Assembly (NCBI GenBank): GCA_000381605.1
Contig: KB906754.1
Location: 1-64,000, forward strand
Reading direction: 5' to 3'
Length of the DNA: 64,000 nt
Source of the DNA: Acidobacteriaceae bacterium KBS 89
GTDB lineage: Bacteria; Acidobacteriota; Terriglobia; Terriglobales; Acidobacteriaceae
In this document: piece after piece, positions 52,088 to 61,374 of the stretch
Numbering within the stretch: position 1 is the stretch's first letter
How the letters are laid out: every line of letters begins with the position of its first letter
Position numbers and translations under genes: made by a program
The notes under the pieces: generated by a model
Seen by the model: only the letters and a program-made list of their open reading frames with translations
Told to the model about the DNA's origin: nothing
Databases searched by the model: none

Positions 52088-52798
52088 ATGAACATGCGCC
52101 GCACCATCCAACTCGCCGCCACGACTCTCATCTTCGCAGCAACGGCCACGCATGCGCAAATCTCCTCGCCGCAAATCAAAAAAGACAAAAAGCAACCCAA
52201 GGAAAACGTCGAATGGCTCTGGCAGTACGCCCCCCCACCTGCCGAAGGCCGCGAAAACCAACTCGTCCTCGATCAGCGCTTCCGCCCGTTCCTCGCGCAA
52301 TACCTCACCGCTCCGCAGACCTTCTGGGGCAATCCGAAGACCGGTTACAAAACCCTCGCCGAAACCGCCCTCGACTTCCTCTCCGTTCCCGACAAAGTCC
52401 TCTCCGACAACAACCGCTACCTCACCATTACCGGCTGTGTCTTCCGCTTCTGTCCGTCGCGCGGCATGCTCTGGGTCGACCTCAACGGACCCCACCCACT
52501 AGTCGTCTTCGCCGCCATCGACTGGATCAAAGACAGCAAGACCCCCAGCGAACCAGACGCCGAATACACACTCTGGATCTTCCCTAACCACCCCATCGAA
52601 CCCGACCACATTCCCGCAGCGCTGGTCCATAGCATCGCGCGCTGGACCGCCCAGCCGCCGGGCGGCAGCACCATCATCCAGCAGATCCGCAACGCCATTC
52701 TCGTCGACCCCGACGGCACACCGCATCCGGTAGAAAAAGCCGCGACAGGCGCAAACACTTTCACCCTCCCACCAACCGAGCAAAAGGCACAACCATGA
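52088..52798 (+). CDS. secreted hypothetical protein in the leu operon
   Basis: 236 residues with a signal peptide ([24 protein letters not shown]). Mature part has about 190 residues with a conserved-looking centre ([29 protein letters not shown], two cysteines) and a final [20 protein letters not shown] helix. No family recognised. Its stop overlaps the leuC start (ATGA), so translation is coupled with a cytoplasmic biosynthetic enzyme although the protein is exported. Confidence 0.75.
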   Translation: MNMRRTIQLAATTLIFAATATHAQISSPQIKKDKKQPKENVEWLWQYAPPPAEGRENQLVLDQRFRPFLAQYLTAPQTFWGNPKTGYKTLAETALDFLSVPDKVLSDNNRYLTITGCVFRFCPSRGMLWVDLNGPHPLVVFAAIDWIKDSKTPSEPDAEYTLWIFPNHPIEPDHIPAALVHSIARWTAQPPGGSTIIQQIRNAILVDPDGTPHPVEKAATGANTFTLPPTEQKAQP

Positions 52799-54219
52799 GC
52801 GCACCTAAAACTCTCTTCGAAAAAGTCTGGCAACAACATCTCGTCGCCGAGCCCGCAGGCGAACCCAGCATCCTCTACATCGACCTGCACCTCGTTCACG
52901 AGGTCACCAGCCCGCAGGCCTTCGACGGCCTCCGCATGACGGGCCGCAAGCTCCGCCGGGCTGATCGCACGGTCGCAACGGTGGATCACAACGTCCCCAC
53001 CAGCAGCATCGAAGACCGCCTCCACATCGTCGACCAGATCGCCTCTAAACAGATCGAGGCCCTGCGCAAAAACTGCGCCGACTTCGGCGTCGAACTCTAC
53101 GACGTCCAGTCGCCCAACCAGGGCATCGTCCATATCATCGGCCCCGAACTCGGCCTCACCAAACCCGGCATGACCATCGTCTGCGGCGACTCCCACACCA
53201 GCACCCACGGAGCATTCGGCGCACTGGCCTTCGGCATCGGCACCAGCGAAGTCGAGCACGTCATGGCCACGCAGACCCTCCCTCAGGACAAACCAAAGAC
53301 CTTCCGCATCAACGTCGAAGGCACACTTCCCATCGGCGTCACCGCCAAAGACATCGTCCTCCACATCATCGGCCAAATCGGCACTGCCGGAGCCACCGGC
53401 CACGTCATCGAATACGCCGGCTCCGCCATTCGCAACCTCACCATGGAAGGCCGCATGACCATCTGCAACATGAGCATCGAGGCCGGAGCACGCGCCGGCA
53501 TGATCGCCCCCGACGCTACCACCTTCGCCTACCTCAAAGGCCGCCGCTTCTCACCGCAAGGAGCAGCATGGGACGAGGCCGTCAGACATTGGTCCGAACT
53601 TGTAACCGACACAGGATCAATATTCGACCGCGAACTCACCATCGCCGCTCTCGACATCACTCCAACCGTAAGCTGGGGCACCTCGCCCGGCATGGTCACA
53701 GGAGTCAAGTCAACCGTTCCCCTCCCTGATCCGGCAGCCTCGGAAGCCGACCAGAAAGCCTTCGAGCGCGCATTGGAGTACATGGACCTTAAAGCAGGCA
53801 CCCCCATCGAACAAATCAACATCGACCGCGCCTTCATCGGCTCCTGTACCAACGCCCGCATCGAAGACCTCCGCGCTGCGGCCTCCGTAGTACGTGGTTA
53901 TCACGTCGCCACAACGGTCCGCGCTATGGTCGTCCCGGGTTCACAGCAAGTCAAAGCACAGGCCGAAAAAGAAGGCCTCGACAAGGTCTTCACCGAAGCA
54001 GGCTTCGACTGGCGCGAACCCGGCTGCAGCATGTGTCTCGGTATGAACCCCGACATCCTCGCGCCCGGCGAACGCTGCGCCTCCACAAGCAACCGAAACT
54101 TCGAAGGTCGCCAGGGCCGCGGCGGCCGCACTCACCTCGTCAGCCCACAGATGGCCGCCGCGGCCGCGATCACCGGACACTTCACCGACATCCGCAACTG
54201 GCAGTTCAAGAACAAGTAA
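52795..54219 (+). CDS. leuC: 3-isopropylmalate dehydratase large subunit
   Basis: 474 residues. Aconitase-fold motifs: [18 protein letters not shown] [54 protein letters not shown], and the three [4Fe-4S] cysteines in [12 protein letters not shown] and [11 protein letters not shown]. Works with LeuD to isomerise 2- to 3-isopropylmalate. It overlaps the preceding secreted-protein gene by four bases. Followed by two REP-like palindromes before leuD. Confidence 0.97.
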   Translation: MSAPKTLFEKVWQQHLVAEPAGEPSILYIDLHLVHEVTSPQAFDGLRMTGRKLRRADRTVATVDHNVPTSSIEDRLHIVDQIASKQIEALRKNCADFGVELYDVQSPNQGIVHIIGPELGLTKPGMTIVCGDSHTSTHGAFGALAFGIGTSEVEHVMATQTLPQDKPKTFRINVEGTLPIGVTAKDIVLHIIGQIGTAGATGHVIEYAGSAIRNLTMEGRMTICNMSIEAGARAGMIAPDATTFAYLKGRRFSPQGAAWDEAVRHWSELVTDTGSIFDRELTIAALDITPTVSWGTSPGMVTGVKSTVPLPDPAASEADQKAFERALEYMDLKAGTPIEQINIDRAFIGSCTNARIEDLRAAASVVRGYHVATTVRAMVVPGSQQVKAQAEKEGLDKVFTEAGFDWREPGCSMCLGMNPDILAPGERCASTSNRNFEGRQGRGGRTHLVSPQMAAAAAITGHFTDIRNWQFKNK

Positions 54220-54230
54220 TACGGATTAGC

Positions 54231-54282
54231 GTGGGGCTTTAGCCCCACGAAACAGCGTCAGTCAGCAAGGGGCTTTAGCCCC
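54231..54282. repeat. two REP-like palindromes between leuC and leuD
   Basis: GTGGGGCTTTAGCCCCAC at 54231-54248 and GGGGCTTTAGCCCC at 54269-54282, both centred on CTTTAGC. They resemble the pair after leuA (CTTCAGC centre). No T run follows, so they are not classical terminators. Confidence 0.75.
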
Positions 54283-54311
54283 GGATCTTTTGCACAACGA
54301 GGAATAGCCGT

Positions 54312-54950
54312 ATGCATCCCATCAACATTCTCACTAGCCACGCCGTCCCTCTCGATCGCCCCAACGTCGACACCGACCAGATCATCCCCAAGCAGTTCCT
54401 CAAGCGCATCGAGCGCACCGGCTACGGCGACTTCCTCTTCTACGACTGGCGCCGCATCCAGGACGGCCCCAACGCAGGCGAGCCGCACCCCGACTTCGTC
54501 CTCAACAAGCACCATCACAAGGGCGCGAAGATTCTCATCGCCGGTAAAAACTTCGGCTGCGGCAGCTCCCGCGAACACGCTGCTTGGGCTCTCACCGACT
54601 TCGGCTTCCTCGCCGTCATCGCCCCCAGCTTCGCCGACATCTTCTTCTCCAACGCTGGCAAAAACGGCATGGTCCTAGTCCGCCTCCCCGAAGCCGACGT
54701 GGAAACCCTCATGAGGCGCTCCGAAAAGAATCCCGCGCACAAGATCACCATCAACCTCGAAGCCCAAACCATCACGGACGACGAAGGCTTCAGCGCCAAA
54801 TTCGAAATCGACCCCTTCCGCAAATATTGCTTGCTGAATGGCCTCGACGACATCGGCCTCACACTCCGCCACGAATCCGCGCTCGATTCCTACGAATCGA
54901 AACACGACGCCGAGTTCTGGCTTAAGCCACGCAGTACCGAGGCAGCCTGA
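54312..54950 (+). CDS. leuD: 3-isopropylmalate dehydratase small subunit
   Basis: 212 residues. The swivelling-domain motifs are complete: LDRPNVDTDQIIPKQFLKRI, the GKNFGCGSSREHAAWAL loop, and SFADIFFSNAGKNGM. With LeuC forms the isopropylmalate isomerase. Followed after only 6 bases by an unrelated small gene. Confidence 0.96.
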   Translation: MHPINILTSHAVPLDRPNVDTDQIIPKQFLKRIERTGYGDFLFYDWRRIQDGPNAGEPHPDFVLNKHHHKGAKILIAGKNFGCGSSREHAAWALTDFGFLAVIAPSFADIFFSNAGKNGMVLVRLPEADVETLMRRSEKNPAHKITINLEAQTITDDEGFSAKFEIDPFRKYCLLNGLDDIGLTLRHESALDSYESKHDAEFWLKPRSTEAA

Positions 54951-54956
54951 TCACAA

Positions 54957-55448
54957 ATGAGCAACTTTGAGAATGTGCGCAAGAGTTACCGTCCCCGCCA
55001 CATCACCACGTTGTTTGTGGGCGAGTCGGCCCCTCACGGTGGCACGTTCTTCTACAACCAGAACAGCCGGCTCTTCCGCGAGATACGAAAAGCGTTTCAA
55101 GGCACTGAACTCTTTCTCGAAGATTTCAAAAAGAATGGCTTTTACCTGGACGATCTGGTACTCGAACCGGTCAATCATCTCGAAAGACCAGATCGCATAG
55201 CACTCTGTCGAGAATCGGTTTCGTCTCTTGCGAAAAGACTGAGCAACTACAAACCCCAGGCGATTGTAATTTTGTTGCACTCGATAAGACCCATGGTCTT
55301 GCAGGCAATGAATGAGGCGGGCCTGTCCTATGCGCCCTTTTGCACTCCGTACCCGGGTTTCGGAAATCAGCCACGCTTTCACAAAGCAATGATTCAGATC
55401 ATCCCCAGCCTGCCCGTCACGAAGGGCAGCAAATGGAAGGAATACTAA
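54957..55448 (+). CDS. uracil-DNA-glycosylase-like fold protein, hypothetical
   Basis: 163 residues, cytoplasmic. The segment TTLFVGESAPHGGTFFYNQN near residue 17 resembles the GE(S/A)P.P.G.FFY opening of UDG-like superfamily members; KPQAIVILLHSIRPMVLQAM and PFCTPYPGFGNQPRFHKAM would form the later strands. The catalytic residues of true glycosylases are not obvious. It starts 6 bases after leuD, and its end overlaps the ilvD start region. A DNA-repair role is not supported; a nucleotide-binding role is only possible. Confidence 0.6.
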   Translation: MSNFENVRKSYRPRHITTLFVGESAPHGGTFFYNQNSRLFREIRKAFQGTELFLEDFKKNGFYLDDLVLEPVNHLERPDRIALCRESVSSLAKRLSNYKPQAIVILLHSIRPMVLQAMNEAGLSYAPFCTPYPGFGNQPRFHKAMIQIIPSLPVTKGSKWKEY

Positions 55449-57148
55449 TCTTGTCGAACGAAATCAACCCGAAGAAATACTCCATCCCCCTCACTGAAGG
55501 CCCCAACCGCGCCGCGGCCCGCTCTTACCTGCGAGGCGTGGGCTTCAGCAAAGAGGACCTGCACAAGCCCATCATCGGCGTCGCCAACACCTGGACCGAG
55601 ATCGGCCCCTGCAACTTCCATCTCCGCGACGTCGCCGCCGCCGTCAAGCAAGGCATCCGCGACGCAGGCGGCACGCCGATGGAGTTCAACACCATCACCA
55701 TCTCCGACGGCATCACCATGGGCACCGAAGGCATGAAAGCCTCGCTCGTCTCGCGCGAAGTCATCGCCGACTCCATCGAACTCGTCGCCCGCGGCAATCT
55801 CTTCGACGGCATCGTCTGCATCGCCGGCTGCGATAAGAACATGCCCGGCACCATCATGGCCATGGCGCGCCTCGACATCCCCGGCATCATGCTCTACGGC
55901 GGCTCCATCGCCCCCGGCCACCTCAAACAGCCCGACGGCAGCAGCAAAGACATCACGATCCTCAACGTCTTCGAAGGCATGGGCGCGCATTCCGCCGGGA
56001 AAATAAATGATGCCGAACTCGAAGCCCTGGAAGCGGCCGCCTGTCCCGGCCCCGGAGCCTGCGGCGGCCAGTTCACCGCCAACACCATGGCCATGGCCGG
56101 CGAGTTCCTCGGCATCTCCCCCATGATGCTCACCGGCGTCCCCGCCATGGCCGCCGACAAAGCGTCCGCCTCACGCGAAGCCGGCCGAATGATCATGGAC
56201 CTCTGCAAACGCGACGTGCGCCCCAGCAAGATCCTCACTCGCCAGGCCCTGGAAAACGCCATCGTCGCCGTCTGCGCCTCCGGTGGTTCAACGAATGCCG
56301 TCCTCCATCTCATCGCCATCGCGAACGAGATGCACATCCCCCTCACTATGGACGACTTCGACCGCATCTCCGAGCACACGCCTTTCATCTGCGACCTCTC
56401 CCCCGGCGGCAAGTACGTCGCGAAGGACTATCAAGACGCAGGCGGAAGCCGAGTCCTCGCCAAGCGCCTCCTCGACGCGGGCCTCCTCAAAGGCGAGCAG
56501 CTAACCGTCTCCGGCAAGACCATCGCCGAAGAGGCCGCGCTCGCAAATGAAACACCTAACCAGCCCGTCATCCGCGAACTCAAGAACCCGCTCAAGCCCA
56601 CCGGCGGCCTCGTCATCATGCGCGGCAACCTCGCACCCGACGGCGCCGTCATCAAGGTCGCCGGCCACGAGCGCATTCACCACACCGGCACCGCGCGCGT
56701 CTTCGAATCCGAGGACGCCTGCCACGCCGCCGTCGAAGCCGGAAAGATCAACCCCAACGACGTCCTCGTCATCCGCTACGAAGGCCCACGCGGCGGCCCC
56801 GGCATGCGCGAAATGCTCGCCGTCACCGCAGCGATCAAAGGCATCCCCGCGCTCTCGGAAACCGTAGCCCTCCTAACTGACGGCCGCTTCAGCGGAGCCA
56901 CCCGCGGCCTGATGGCCGGCCACGTCGCCCCCGAGGCCCAACTCGGCGGCCCCATCGCCGCCGTCCACGAAGGCGACACCATCACCTTCGACATCCCCAA
57001 ACGCACACTAACCCTCAACGTCCCCGAACCCGAGATCGCAAAACGCCTCGCCGCATGGAAGGCCCCCGAACCCCGGTACAAACGCGGTGTCTTCGCCAAG
57101 TACGCCAATTCCGTAAGCAGTGCTTCAGAGGGAGCAGTGACCACGTAG
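55433..57148 (+). CDS. ilvD: dihydroxy-acid dehydratase
   Basis: 571 residues from ATG 55433; a TTG at 55451 with GGAAGGA upstream would also give a good N-terminus (SNEINPKKYSIPL). Iron-sulfur ligands: GPCNFH, GCDKNMPG and PGACGGQFTANTM. Other landmarks: GTEGMKASLVSREVIADSIE, DGRFSGATRGLMAGHVAPEA. Converts dihydroxy-isovalerate and -methylvalerate to keto-acids for valine, isoleucine and (with leuA) leucine. The ATG start overlaps the upstream gene by 16 bases. Confidence 0.96.
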   Translation: MEGILILSNEINPKKYSIPLTEGPNRAAARSYLRGVGFSKEDLHKPIIGVANTWTEIGPCNFHLRDVAAAVKQGIRDAGGTPMEFNTITISDGITMGTEGMKASLVSREVIADSIELVARGNLFDGIVCIAGCDKNMPGTIMAMARLDIPGIMLYGGSIAPGHLKQPDGSSKDITILNVFEGMGAHSAGKINDAELEALEAAACPGPGACGGQFTANTMAMAGEFLGISPMMLTGVPAMAADKASASREAGRMIMDLCKRDVRPSKILTRQALENAIVAVCASGGSTNAVLHLIAIANEMHIPLTMDDFDRISEHTPFICDLSPGGKYVAKDYQDAGGSRVLAKRLLDAGLLKGEQLTVSGKTIAEEAALANETPNQPVIRELKNPLKPTGGLVIMRGNLAPDGAVIKVAGHERIHHTGTARVFESEDACHAAVEAGKINPNDVLVIRYEGPRGGPGMREMLAVTAAIKGIPALSETVALLTDGRFSGATRGLMAGHVAPEAQLGGPIAAVHEGDTITFDIPKRTLTLNVPEPEIAKRLAAWKAPEPRYKRGVFAKYANSVSSASEGAVTT

Positions 57149-57167
57149 AGACTTAACGGAGGATTGC

Positions 57168-57479
57168 ATGAGCTTAAGTATTGGTGAACGGATATTGGTC
57201 CCAGCGATCGGAGTTTCTGTCTTTGCAGCGCTAAGCGGGGGTTTTATGTTTGCTGTCGGAGGCGCAACGGCAAGAATACGGCGAATTTGGATCGCATCCG
57301 TTTTCTTCATGCTTTGCTTTGGCTATTCCGTTTTCTGGCAGGACAAGCTGGCTGGTTTCACAGGTTGGCAATCAACATACAGCGCAGTTATCGCAATAAG
57401 TTTTGGCCTCGCTCTTCTTCTCCATGGATTTTTAACGAGGCGAGCCCTACGAAAAGAGTCCGTCGGCAATACCGTTTAG
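57168..57479 (+). CDS. small membrane protein, hypothetical
   Basis: 103 residues with three hydrophobic segments (ILVPAIGVSVFAALSGGFMFAV, IWIASVFFMLCFGYSVFW, TYSAVIAISFGLALLLHGF). AGGA precedes the ATG. No family recognised. It sits 19 bases after ilvD and 17 bases before ilvB, so it is part of the operon. Confidence 0.65.
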   Translation: MSLSIGERILVPAIGVSVFAALSGGFMFAVGGATARIRRIWIASVFFMLCFGYSVFWQDKLAGFTGWQSTYSAVIAISFGLALLLHGFLTRRALRKESVGNTV

Positions 57480-57496
57480 CTGAACAAGGAGTAATC

Positions 57497-59254
57497 ATGG
57501 GAAAAATCGCTGACAATCAACATCCCCAACTCACCGGAGCCGAAATCATCTGGGCCACCCTGGCCGGCGAAGGCGTGGACAAAGTCTTCGGCTACCCTGG
57601 CGGAGCCATCCTCCCCGCCTACGACGCCCTGCGCAAGTTCCCCATCCACCACATCCTCGTTCGCCACGAGCAGGGCGCCGCGCACATGGCCGACGGCTAC
57701 GCCCGCGCCTCCGGTAAGGTCGGCGTCTGCATCGCCACCAGCGGCCCCGGGGCCACCAACCTCGTCACCGGCATCGCCACTGCCATGCTCGATAGCATCC
57801 CTATCGTCGCCATCACCGGACAGGTCGGCAGCAAGGTTCTCGGCTCCGACGCCTTCCAAGAGATCGACATCACCGGCATCACCCTGCCCATTACCAAGCA
57901 CAACTACCTCGTCACCCGCGCCGAAGACATCGCCCCCGCCATCCGCGAGGCGCTCCAGATCGCGAAGTCCGGCCGCCCCGGTCCCGTGCTCGTCGACATC
58001 ACCAAAGACGCGCAACAAGCCACCGCACCGTTCAACTTCGAAGCCGCCGCCCCCGCACCCTATCGTCCGCACCCGATGCTGCGCGCCGAATCCTCTTCGA
58101 TCAAACACGCCATCGAACTCATCAAGGCCGCAAAGAAGCCCATCATCCTTGCCGGCCACGGCATCACGCACTCCCGCGCCGAAGCCCAGGTCCTTGCCTT
58201 CGCCGAACGCCAGCAGATCCCCGTCGCCAGCACGCTCCTCGGCCTCGGAGGCGTCCCCACACATCACCCGCTCTCGCTCGGCATGATGGGAATGCACGGC
58301 GAGTCGTGGGTCAACAACGCCATCCAGCAGGCCGACCTGCTCCTCGCCTTCGGGATGCGCTTCGACGATCGCGTCACCGGCAACCTCGCGCAATACGCCC
58401 CCAACGCGAAGAAGATCCACATCGAGATCGATCCCTCCGAGATCAACAAGAACGTCCGCGCCGACGTCGCCCTCATCGGCGACCTCAAAGAGGTCCTCGA
58501 ACTCCTCCTCCCGCTGCTGCCGAAGAACTCCGACACCAACTGGCTCCGCGAGATCAACGCCAAGAAAGGCGACGCCGCCGTCCGCGACATCATCAATCTC
58601 CCCGACAACGGCCACCTCTACGCCGCCCACGTCATCAACGACATCTGGCGCGAGGCCCACGCCGCCGGCCGCGCCGAGCAGACCATCATCGTTACCGACG
58701 TCGGCCAGCACCAGATGTGGGAGGCCCAGTACTACAAGCATGACACCCCCCGCTCGCTCATCACCTCGGGCGGACTCGGCACCATGGGCTTCGCGCTGCC
58801 GGCAGCCATCGGCGCAAAGGTCGCCTGCCCGGAGAAAGATGTCTGGGTCATCGCCGGCGACGGCGGCTTCCAGATGACCTGCTCCGAGCTCTCCACCATC
58901 GTGCAGGAAAAACTCGCGATCAACATCGCCGTCATCAACAACGGCTTCCTCGGCATGGTCCGCCAGTGGCAGGAGGCCTTTTACGACAAGAACTACGCCG
59001 CCTCGCCCATCCTCTCACCCGACTTCGTCCTTCTCGCCGCCGCCCACGGCATCGAAGGCGCAACAGTTAACAAACGCCAGAATGTAACCCCAACCGTCAC
59101 AAAATCTCGCACCAGCGGCAAACCGTTCCTGATCAACTTCCAGGTAGAAAAGGAAGACGGAGTCTACCCCATGATCGCCCCCGGCTCTGCCCTGCATGAG
59201 ATGGTCCGCAGACCACAGAAAGACCCGTTGCTAGAAACCGCGGAGGATGAATGA
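57497..59254 (+). CDS. ilvB: acetolactate synthase large subunit
   Basis: 585 residues from ATG 57497, with AAGGAG upstream; a longer in-frame opening overlaps the previous gene and is rejected. Thiamine-diphosphate enzyme landmarks: VFGYPGGAILPAYDAL, the catalytic glutamate in HEQGAAHMADGYARA, TSGPGATNLVTGIATAM, and the cofactor motif GDGGFQMTCSELSTIVQ ... NNGFLGMVRQWQE. Condenses pyruvate (or pyruvate and 2-ketobutyrate). Its stop overlaps the following gene by four bases (ATGA). The regulatory subunit gene ilvN is 2.1 kb downstream, beyond four unrelated genes. Confidence 0.96.
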   Translation: MGKIADNQHPQLTGAEIIWATLAGEGVDKVFGYPGGAILPAYDALRKFPIHHILVRHEQGAAHMADGYARASGKVGVCIATSGPGATNLVTGIATAMLDSIPIVAITGQVGSKVLGSDAFQEIDITGITLPITKHNYLVTRAEDIAPAIREALQIAKSGRPGPVLVDITKDAQQATAPFNFEAAAPAPYRPHPMLRAESSSIKHAIELIKAAKKPIILAGHGITHSRAEAQVLAFAERQQIPVASTLLGLGGVPTHHPLSLGMMGMHGESWVNNAIQQADLLLAFGMRFDDRVTGNLAQYAPNAKKIHIEIDPSEINKNVRADVALIGDLKEVLELLLPLLPKNSDTNWLREINAKKGDAAVRDIINLPDNGHLYAAHVINDIWREAHAAGRAEQTIIVTDVGQHQMWEAQYYKHDTPRSLITSGGLGTMGFALPAAIGAKVACPEKDVWVIAGDGGFQMTCSELSTIVQEKLAINIAVINNGFLGMVRQWQEAFYDKNYAASPILSPDFVLLAAAHGIEGATVNKRQNVTPTVTKSRTSGKPFLINFQVEKEDGVYPMIAPGSALHEMVRRPQKDPLLETAEDE

Positions 59255-59820
59255 AGATGCAATTCTCTTGCCGTCAATTCTGTTGCCACCTTTCGGAGCA
59301 AACCGAGCCGCCCACAAACGGGCTGAAGACCCGCGCTGAATCCCTAATCCGCAACTTTTGCACGGCCGCAGCACTGCTCTGGCCTATCTGCGGAATTCCG
59401 TCCCACGCTCAATCACAACCCCTTCGCATCAAAGTGATCAACGCCAAAACCAATCAACCGGTCACCAACGAAAGATTAAACGTAGCCCTCAAAGCCGATC
59501 AGATCGGCTCCGTCGCCATGGGCACCGACAAAAATGGAATCATCCTCGTGAACTATGGCAACGCGACTATCATCCGAATCCTCGCGAACATTTACGCCGA
59601 CTGCCGCCCACGCGGAGAGCTCTACACCAACTATCCCATCGACATCATCCTCAAAACCGGAATCATCACTAGCAATCTCTGCAGCGCCGCCACACCAAGA
59701 GCTCACCCTGGCGAACTCGTCCTCTTCGAAGTTCCCAAATCATTCATACCCGTGTACCCCGCGCCGCCGCTGCCTCCGCCACCCCACTCCGACGAGAACC
59801 CTCACCAACCACCAAACTAA
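59251..59820 (+). CDS. secreted DCRP/PGELVLF protein 1
   Basis: 189 residues, overlapping ilvB by four bases. The export signal is internal (NFCTAAALLWPICGIPSHAQ) after a 35-residue polar head. Mature part: PLRIKVINAKTNQPV, a beta-sandwich-like opening as in carboxypeptidase-regulatory-like domains, then YADCRPRGE, LKTGIITSNLC and HPGELVLFEV. The same landmarks occur in the gene at 60423 (YQTDCRPAM, AKAGITIANSC, APGELVLFVR), so they are paralogs; the two conserved cysteines could form a disulfide. A Pro-rich tail follows. Role unknown. Confidence 0.75.
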   Translation: MKMQFSCRQFCCHLSEQTEPPTNGLKTRAESLIRNFCTAAALLWPICGIPSHAQSQPLRIKVINAKTNQPVTNERLNVALKADQIGSVAMGTDKNGIILVNYGNATIIRILANIYADCRPRGELYTNYPIDIILKTGIITSNLCSAATPRAHPGELVLFEVPKSFIPVYPAPPLPPPPHSDENPHQPPN

Positions 59821-59846
59821 CCACTAACCACTAACCACTAACCACT
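59821..59846. repeat. heptanucleotide tandem repeat (CCACTAA)n
   Basis: CCACTAA repeated at 59821, 59828 and 59835, then CCACTGC, directly after the stop of the secreted-protein gene and just before the acetyltransferase start at 59857. Seven-base units cannot expand without altering spacing, so slippage would change the distance between the genes. Confidence 0.85.
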
Positions 59847-59856
59847 GCAGATAAAT

Positions 59857-60441
59857 TTGACCCAACCGCTCCAACTCGAGACCCCGCGCCTCACTCTCCG
59901 CCGCTGGCAGGAGGCCGACCGCGAGCCCTTCGCTGAGATGAACTCCGACCCCGTCGTCATGCACTACTTCGAGGCCCCGTTCACACGCCAGCAGAGCGAC
60001 GAGGCGATCGACCGCTACCTCGCCGCCTTCGACCGCGACGGCTTCAGCTTCTTCGCCGCAACCCTCCGCGACACCGGCGCCTTCGCCGGGACCATAGGCC
60101 TGCAAATCATGCGCTTCGCCATCCCCAATCTCTCGCAGCCCGCCGTCGAGATCGGCTGGCGACTCACACAATCCGCCCAAGGCAAAGGACTCGCCACCGA
60201 AGGCGCACAAACCGTCGTAGACTTCGCCTTCAACCAACTCCGTCTCAACGAAGTCGTCGCAATCACCGCACTGCCCAATCGCGCGTCACGCCACGTGATG
60301 GAAAAACTAGGAATGACCCACCGCCCGGAACTCGACTTCGACCATCCCCGCGTCCCCGCAGGCCACCAGTACCAGCGCCACACCCTCTACAGCCTGCGCA
60401 ATCCAAACTCCAGCGAGGTCTCATGCTCCGTACCTTCGTAG
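59857..60441 (+). CDS. RimJ/RimL-type GNAT acetyltransferase
   Basis: 194 residues from TTG 59857. LQLETPRLTLRRWQEADREP is the typical RimJ/RimL opening; AVEIGWRLTQSAQGKGLATEGA is the acetyl-CoA motif, and NRASRHVMEKLGMTH the later GNAT element. It acetylates an N-terminal amine of a protein or a small molecule; target unknown. Its last six codons (SCSVPS and stop) lie within the copied ilvN start at 60423, so the natural C-terminus may have been replaced. Poor ribosome site. Confidence 0.85.
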   Translation: MTQPLQLETPRLTLRRWQEADREPFAEMNSDPVVMHYFEAPFTRQQSDEAIDRYLAAFDRDGFSFFAATLRDTGAFAGTIGLQIMRFAIPNLSQPAVEIGWRLTQSAQGKGLATEGAQTVVDFAFNQLRLNEVVAITALPNRASRHVMEKLGMTHRPELDFDHPRVPAGHQYQRHTLYSLRNPNSSEVSCSVPS

Positions 60442-60866
60442 CTCAATCCGGCGTCCTCATACGAGTCGCTTTGTTCGCGTTTGCCATGAGCGCCTTCTTA
60501 CCTATGCGCGCGAGCGCGGAGCAGATCCGCCTCAAGGTGTTGAACGCGAAGAACGGCAAACCATTCAATCACGTCAACCTGACCATTGGAACAGCCGGAC
60601 CACAAACATCAACGTTTCACATCGAAACGGACCGCACCGGGCTCGCATTGGTTGAGTCAGTTCCGAATGGCTCGATCTTCGTCTACGCGACGGGTTATCA
60701 AACTGATTGCCGACCTGCTATGCAACAACAGCAACCGTTCCCATTTAACGAGATCGCCAAAGCGGGAATTACCATTGCAAACTCTTGCGGAAAGGCAACG
60801 TACGTCGCCGCTCCGGGCGAACTCGTCCTTTTCGTACGAAACACGACCCTTTTTTCGCGAGACTAA
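60423..60866 (+). CDS. secreted DCRP/PGELVLF protein 2, ilvN-derived leader
   Basis: 147 residues, overlapping the GNAT gene by 19 bases. The first codons (MLRTFVAQSGVLIRVALF) copy the start of ilvN (MLHTFVALVQDKPGVLTRVASLF) at both DNA and protein level, with an internal 4-codon-like deletion; together with LFAFAMSAFLPMRASA they now act as a signal peptide. Mature part: IRLKVLNAKNGKPF, YQTDCRPAM, AKAGITIANSC and APGELVLFVR, paralogous with the protein at 59251. Function unknown. Confidence 0.75.
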   Translation: MLRTFVAQSGVLIRVALFAFAMSAFLPMRASAEQIRLKVLNAKNGKPFNHVNLTIGTAGPQTSTFHIETDRTGLALVESVPNGSIFVYATGYQTDCRPAMQQQQPFPFNEIAKAGITIANSCGKATYVAAPGELVLFVRNTTLFSRD

Positions 60867-60915
60867 TCTTGCACCTTCACTCGCTCTCCCACGTACCTTA
60901 TCGATTGAGGCCCAC

Positions 60916-61365
60916 ATGCTCCACACCTTCGTAGCCCACGTCCAGGACAAGGCCTGCATCCTCAGGCGAGTCGCGCTGCTTTGCGCAACCACTCTAGTCC
61001 TCGGAGGTTTGGGCTGCAAAGGCGGCGTGATCGCTATTGACGTTCAGGACAATGCAGCGGTCATCCACATCGAAACCGAGGGCAACTATTCCACTCCGAT
61101 TCGCTCTCTACGTATATTTCCGCAGAACAACAAAGGCACCTCAACATTTGCCGTACAGGGTTCCTTTGATTTCAAGATCCATGATCTCCCCCTTCACACT
61201 GGACCGAACCCACTAACCACCTTCGAGACCTCAAACGGCGATTTTCGCGTGACCGCGCCGGCAGATGGCGCCACCACTTTCAACTTGCAGCCAAATCAAA
61301 CGTACTTCGTCGAAGTCTGCTTCTCCCACGGTTGCCAGCAAAACAAATTCACGATGCACGAGTAA
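60916..61365 (+). CDS. secreted hypothetical protein, ilvN-derived leader
   Basis: 149 residues. MLHTFVAHVQDKACILRRVALL matches the ilvN opening MLHTFVALVQDKPGVLTRVASL codon by codon, then departs into LCATTLVLGGLGCKGGVIAI, completing a signal with a weak lipobox-like cysteine. The rest (VIHIETEGNYSTPIRSLRIFPQN ... NFTL-like strands, NQTYFVEVCFSHGCQQNKF) is beta-rich and unrelated to ilvN or to the neighbouring paralogs. It stops 9 bases before ilvN. Function unknown. Confidence 0.75.
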   Translation: MLHTFVAHVQDKACILRRVALLCATTLVLGGLGCKGGVIAIDVQDNAAVIHIETEGNYSTPIRSLRIFPQNNKGTSTFAVQGSFDFKIHDLPLHTGPNPLTTFETSNGDFRVTAPADGATTFNLQPNQTYFVEVCFSHGCQQNKFTMHE

Positions 61366-61374
61366 AGGACGATC

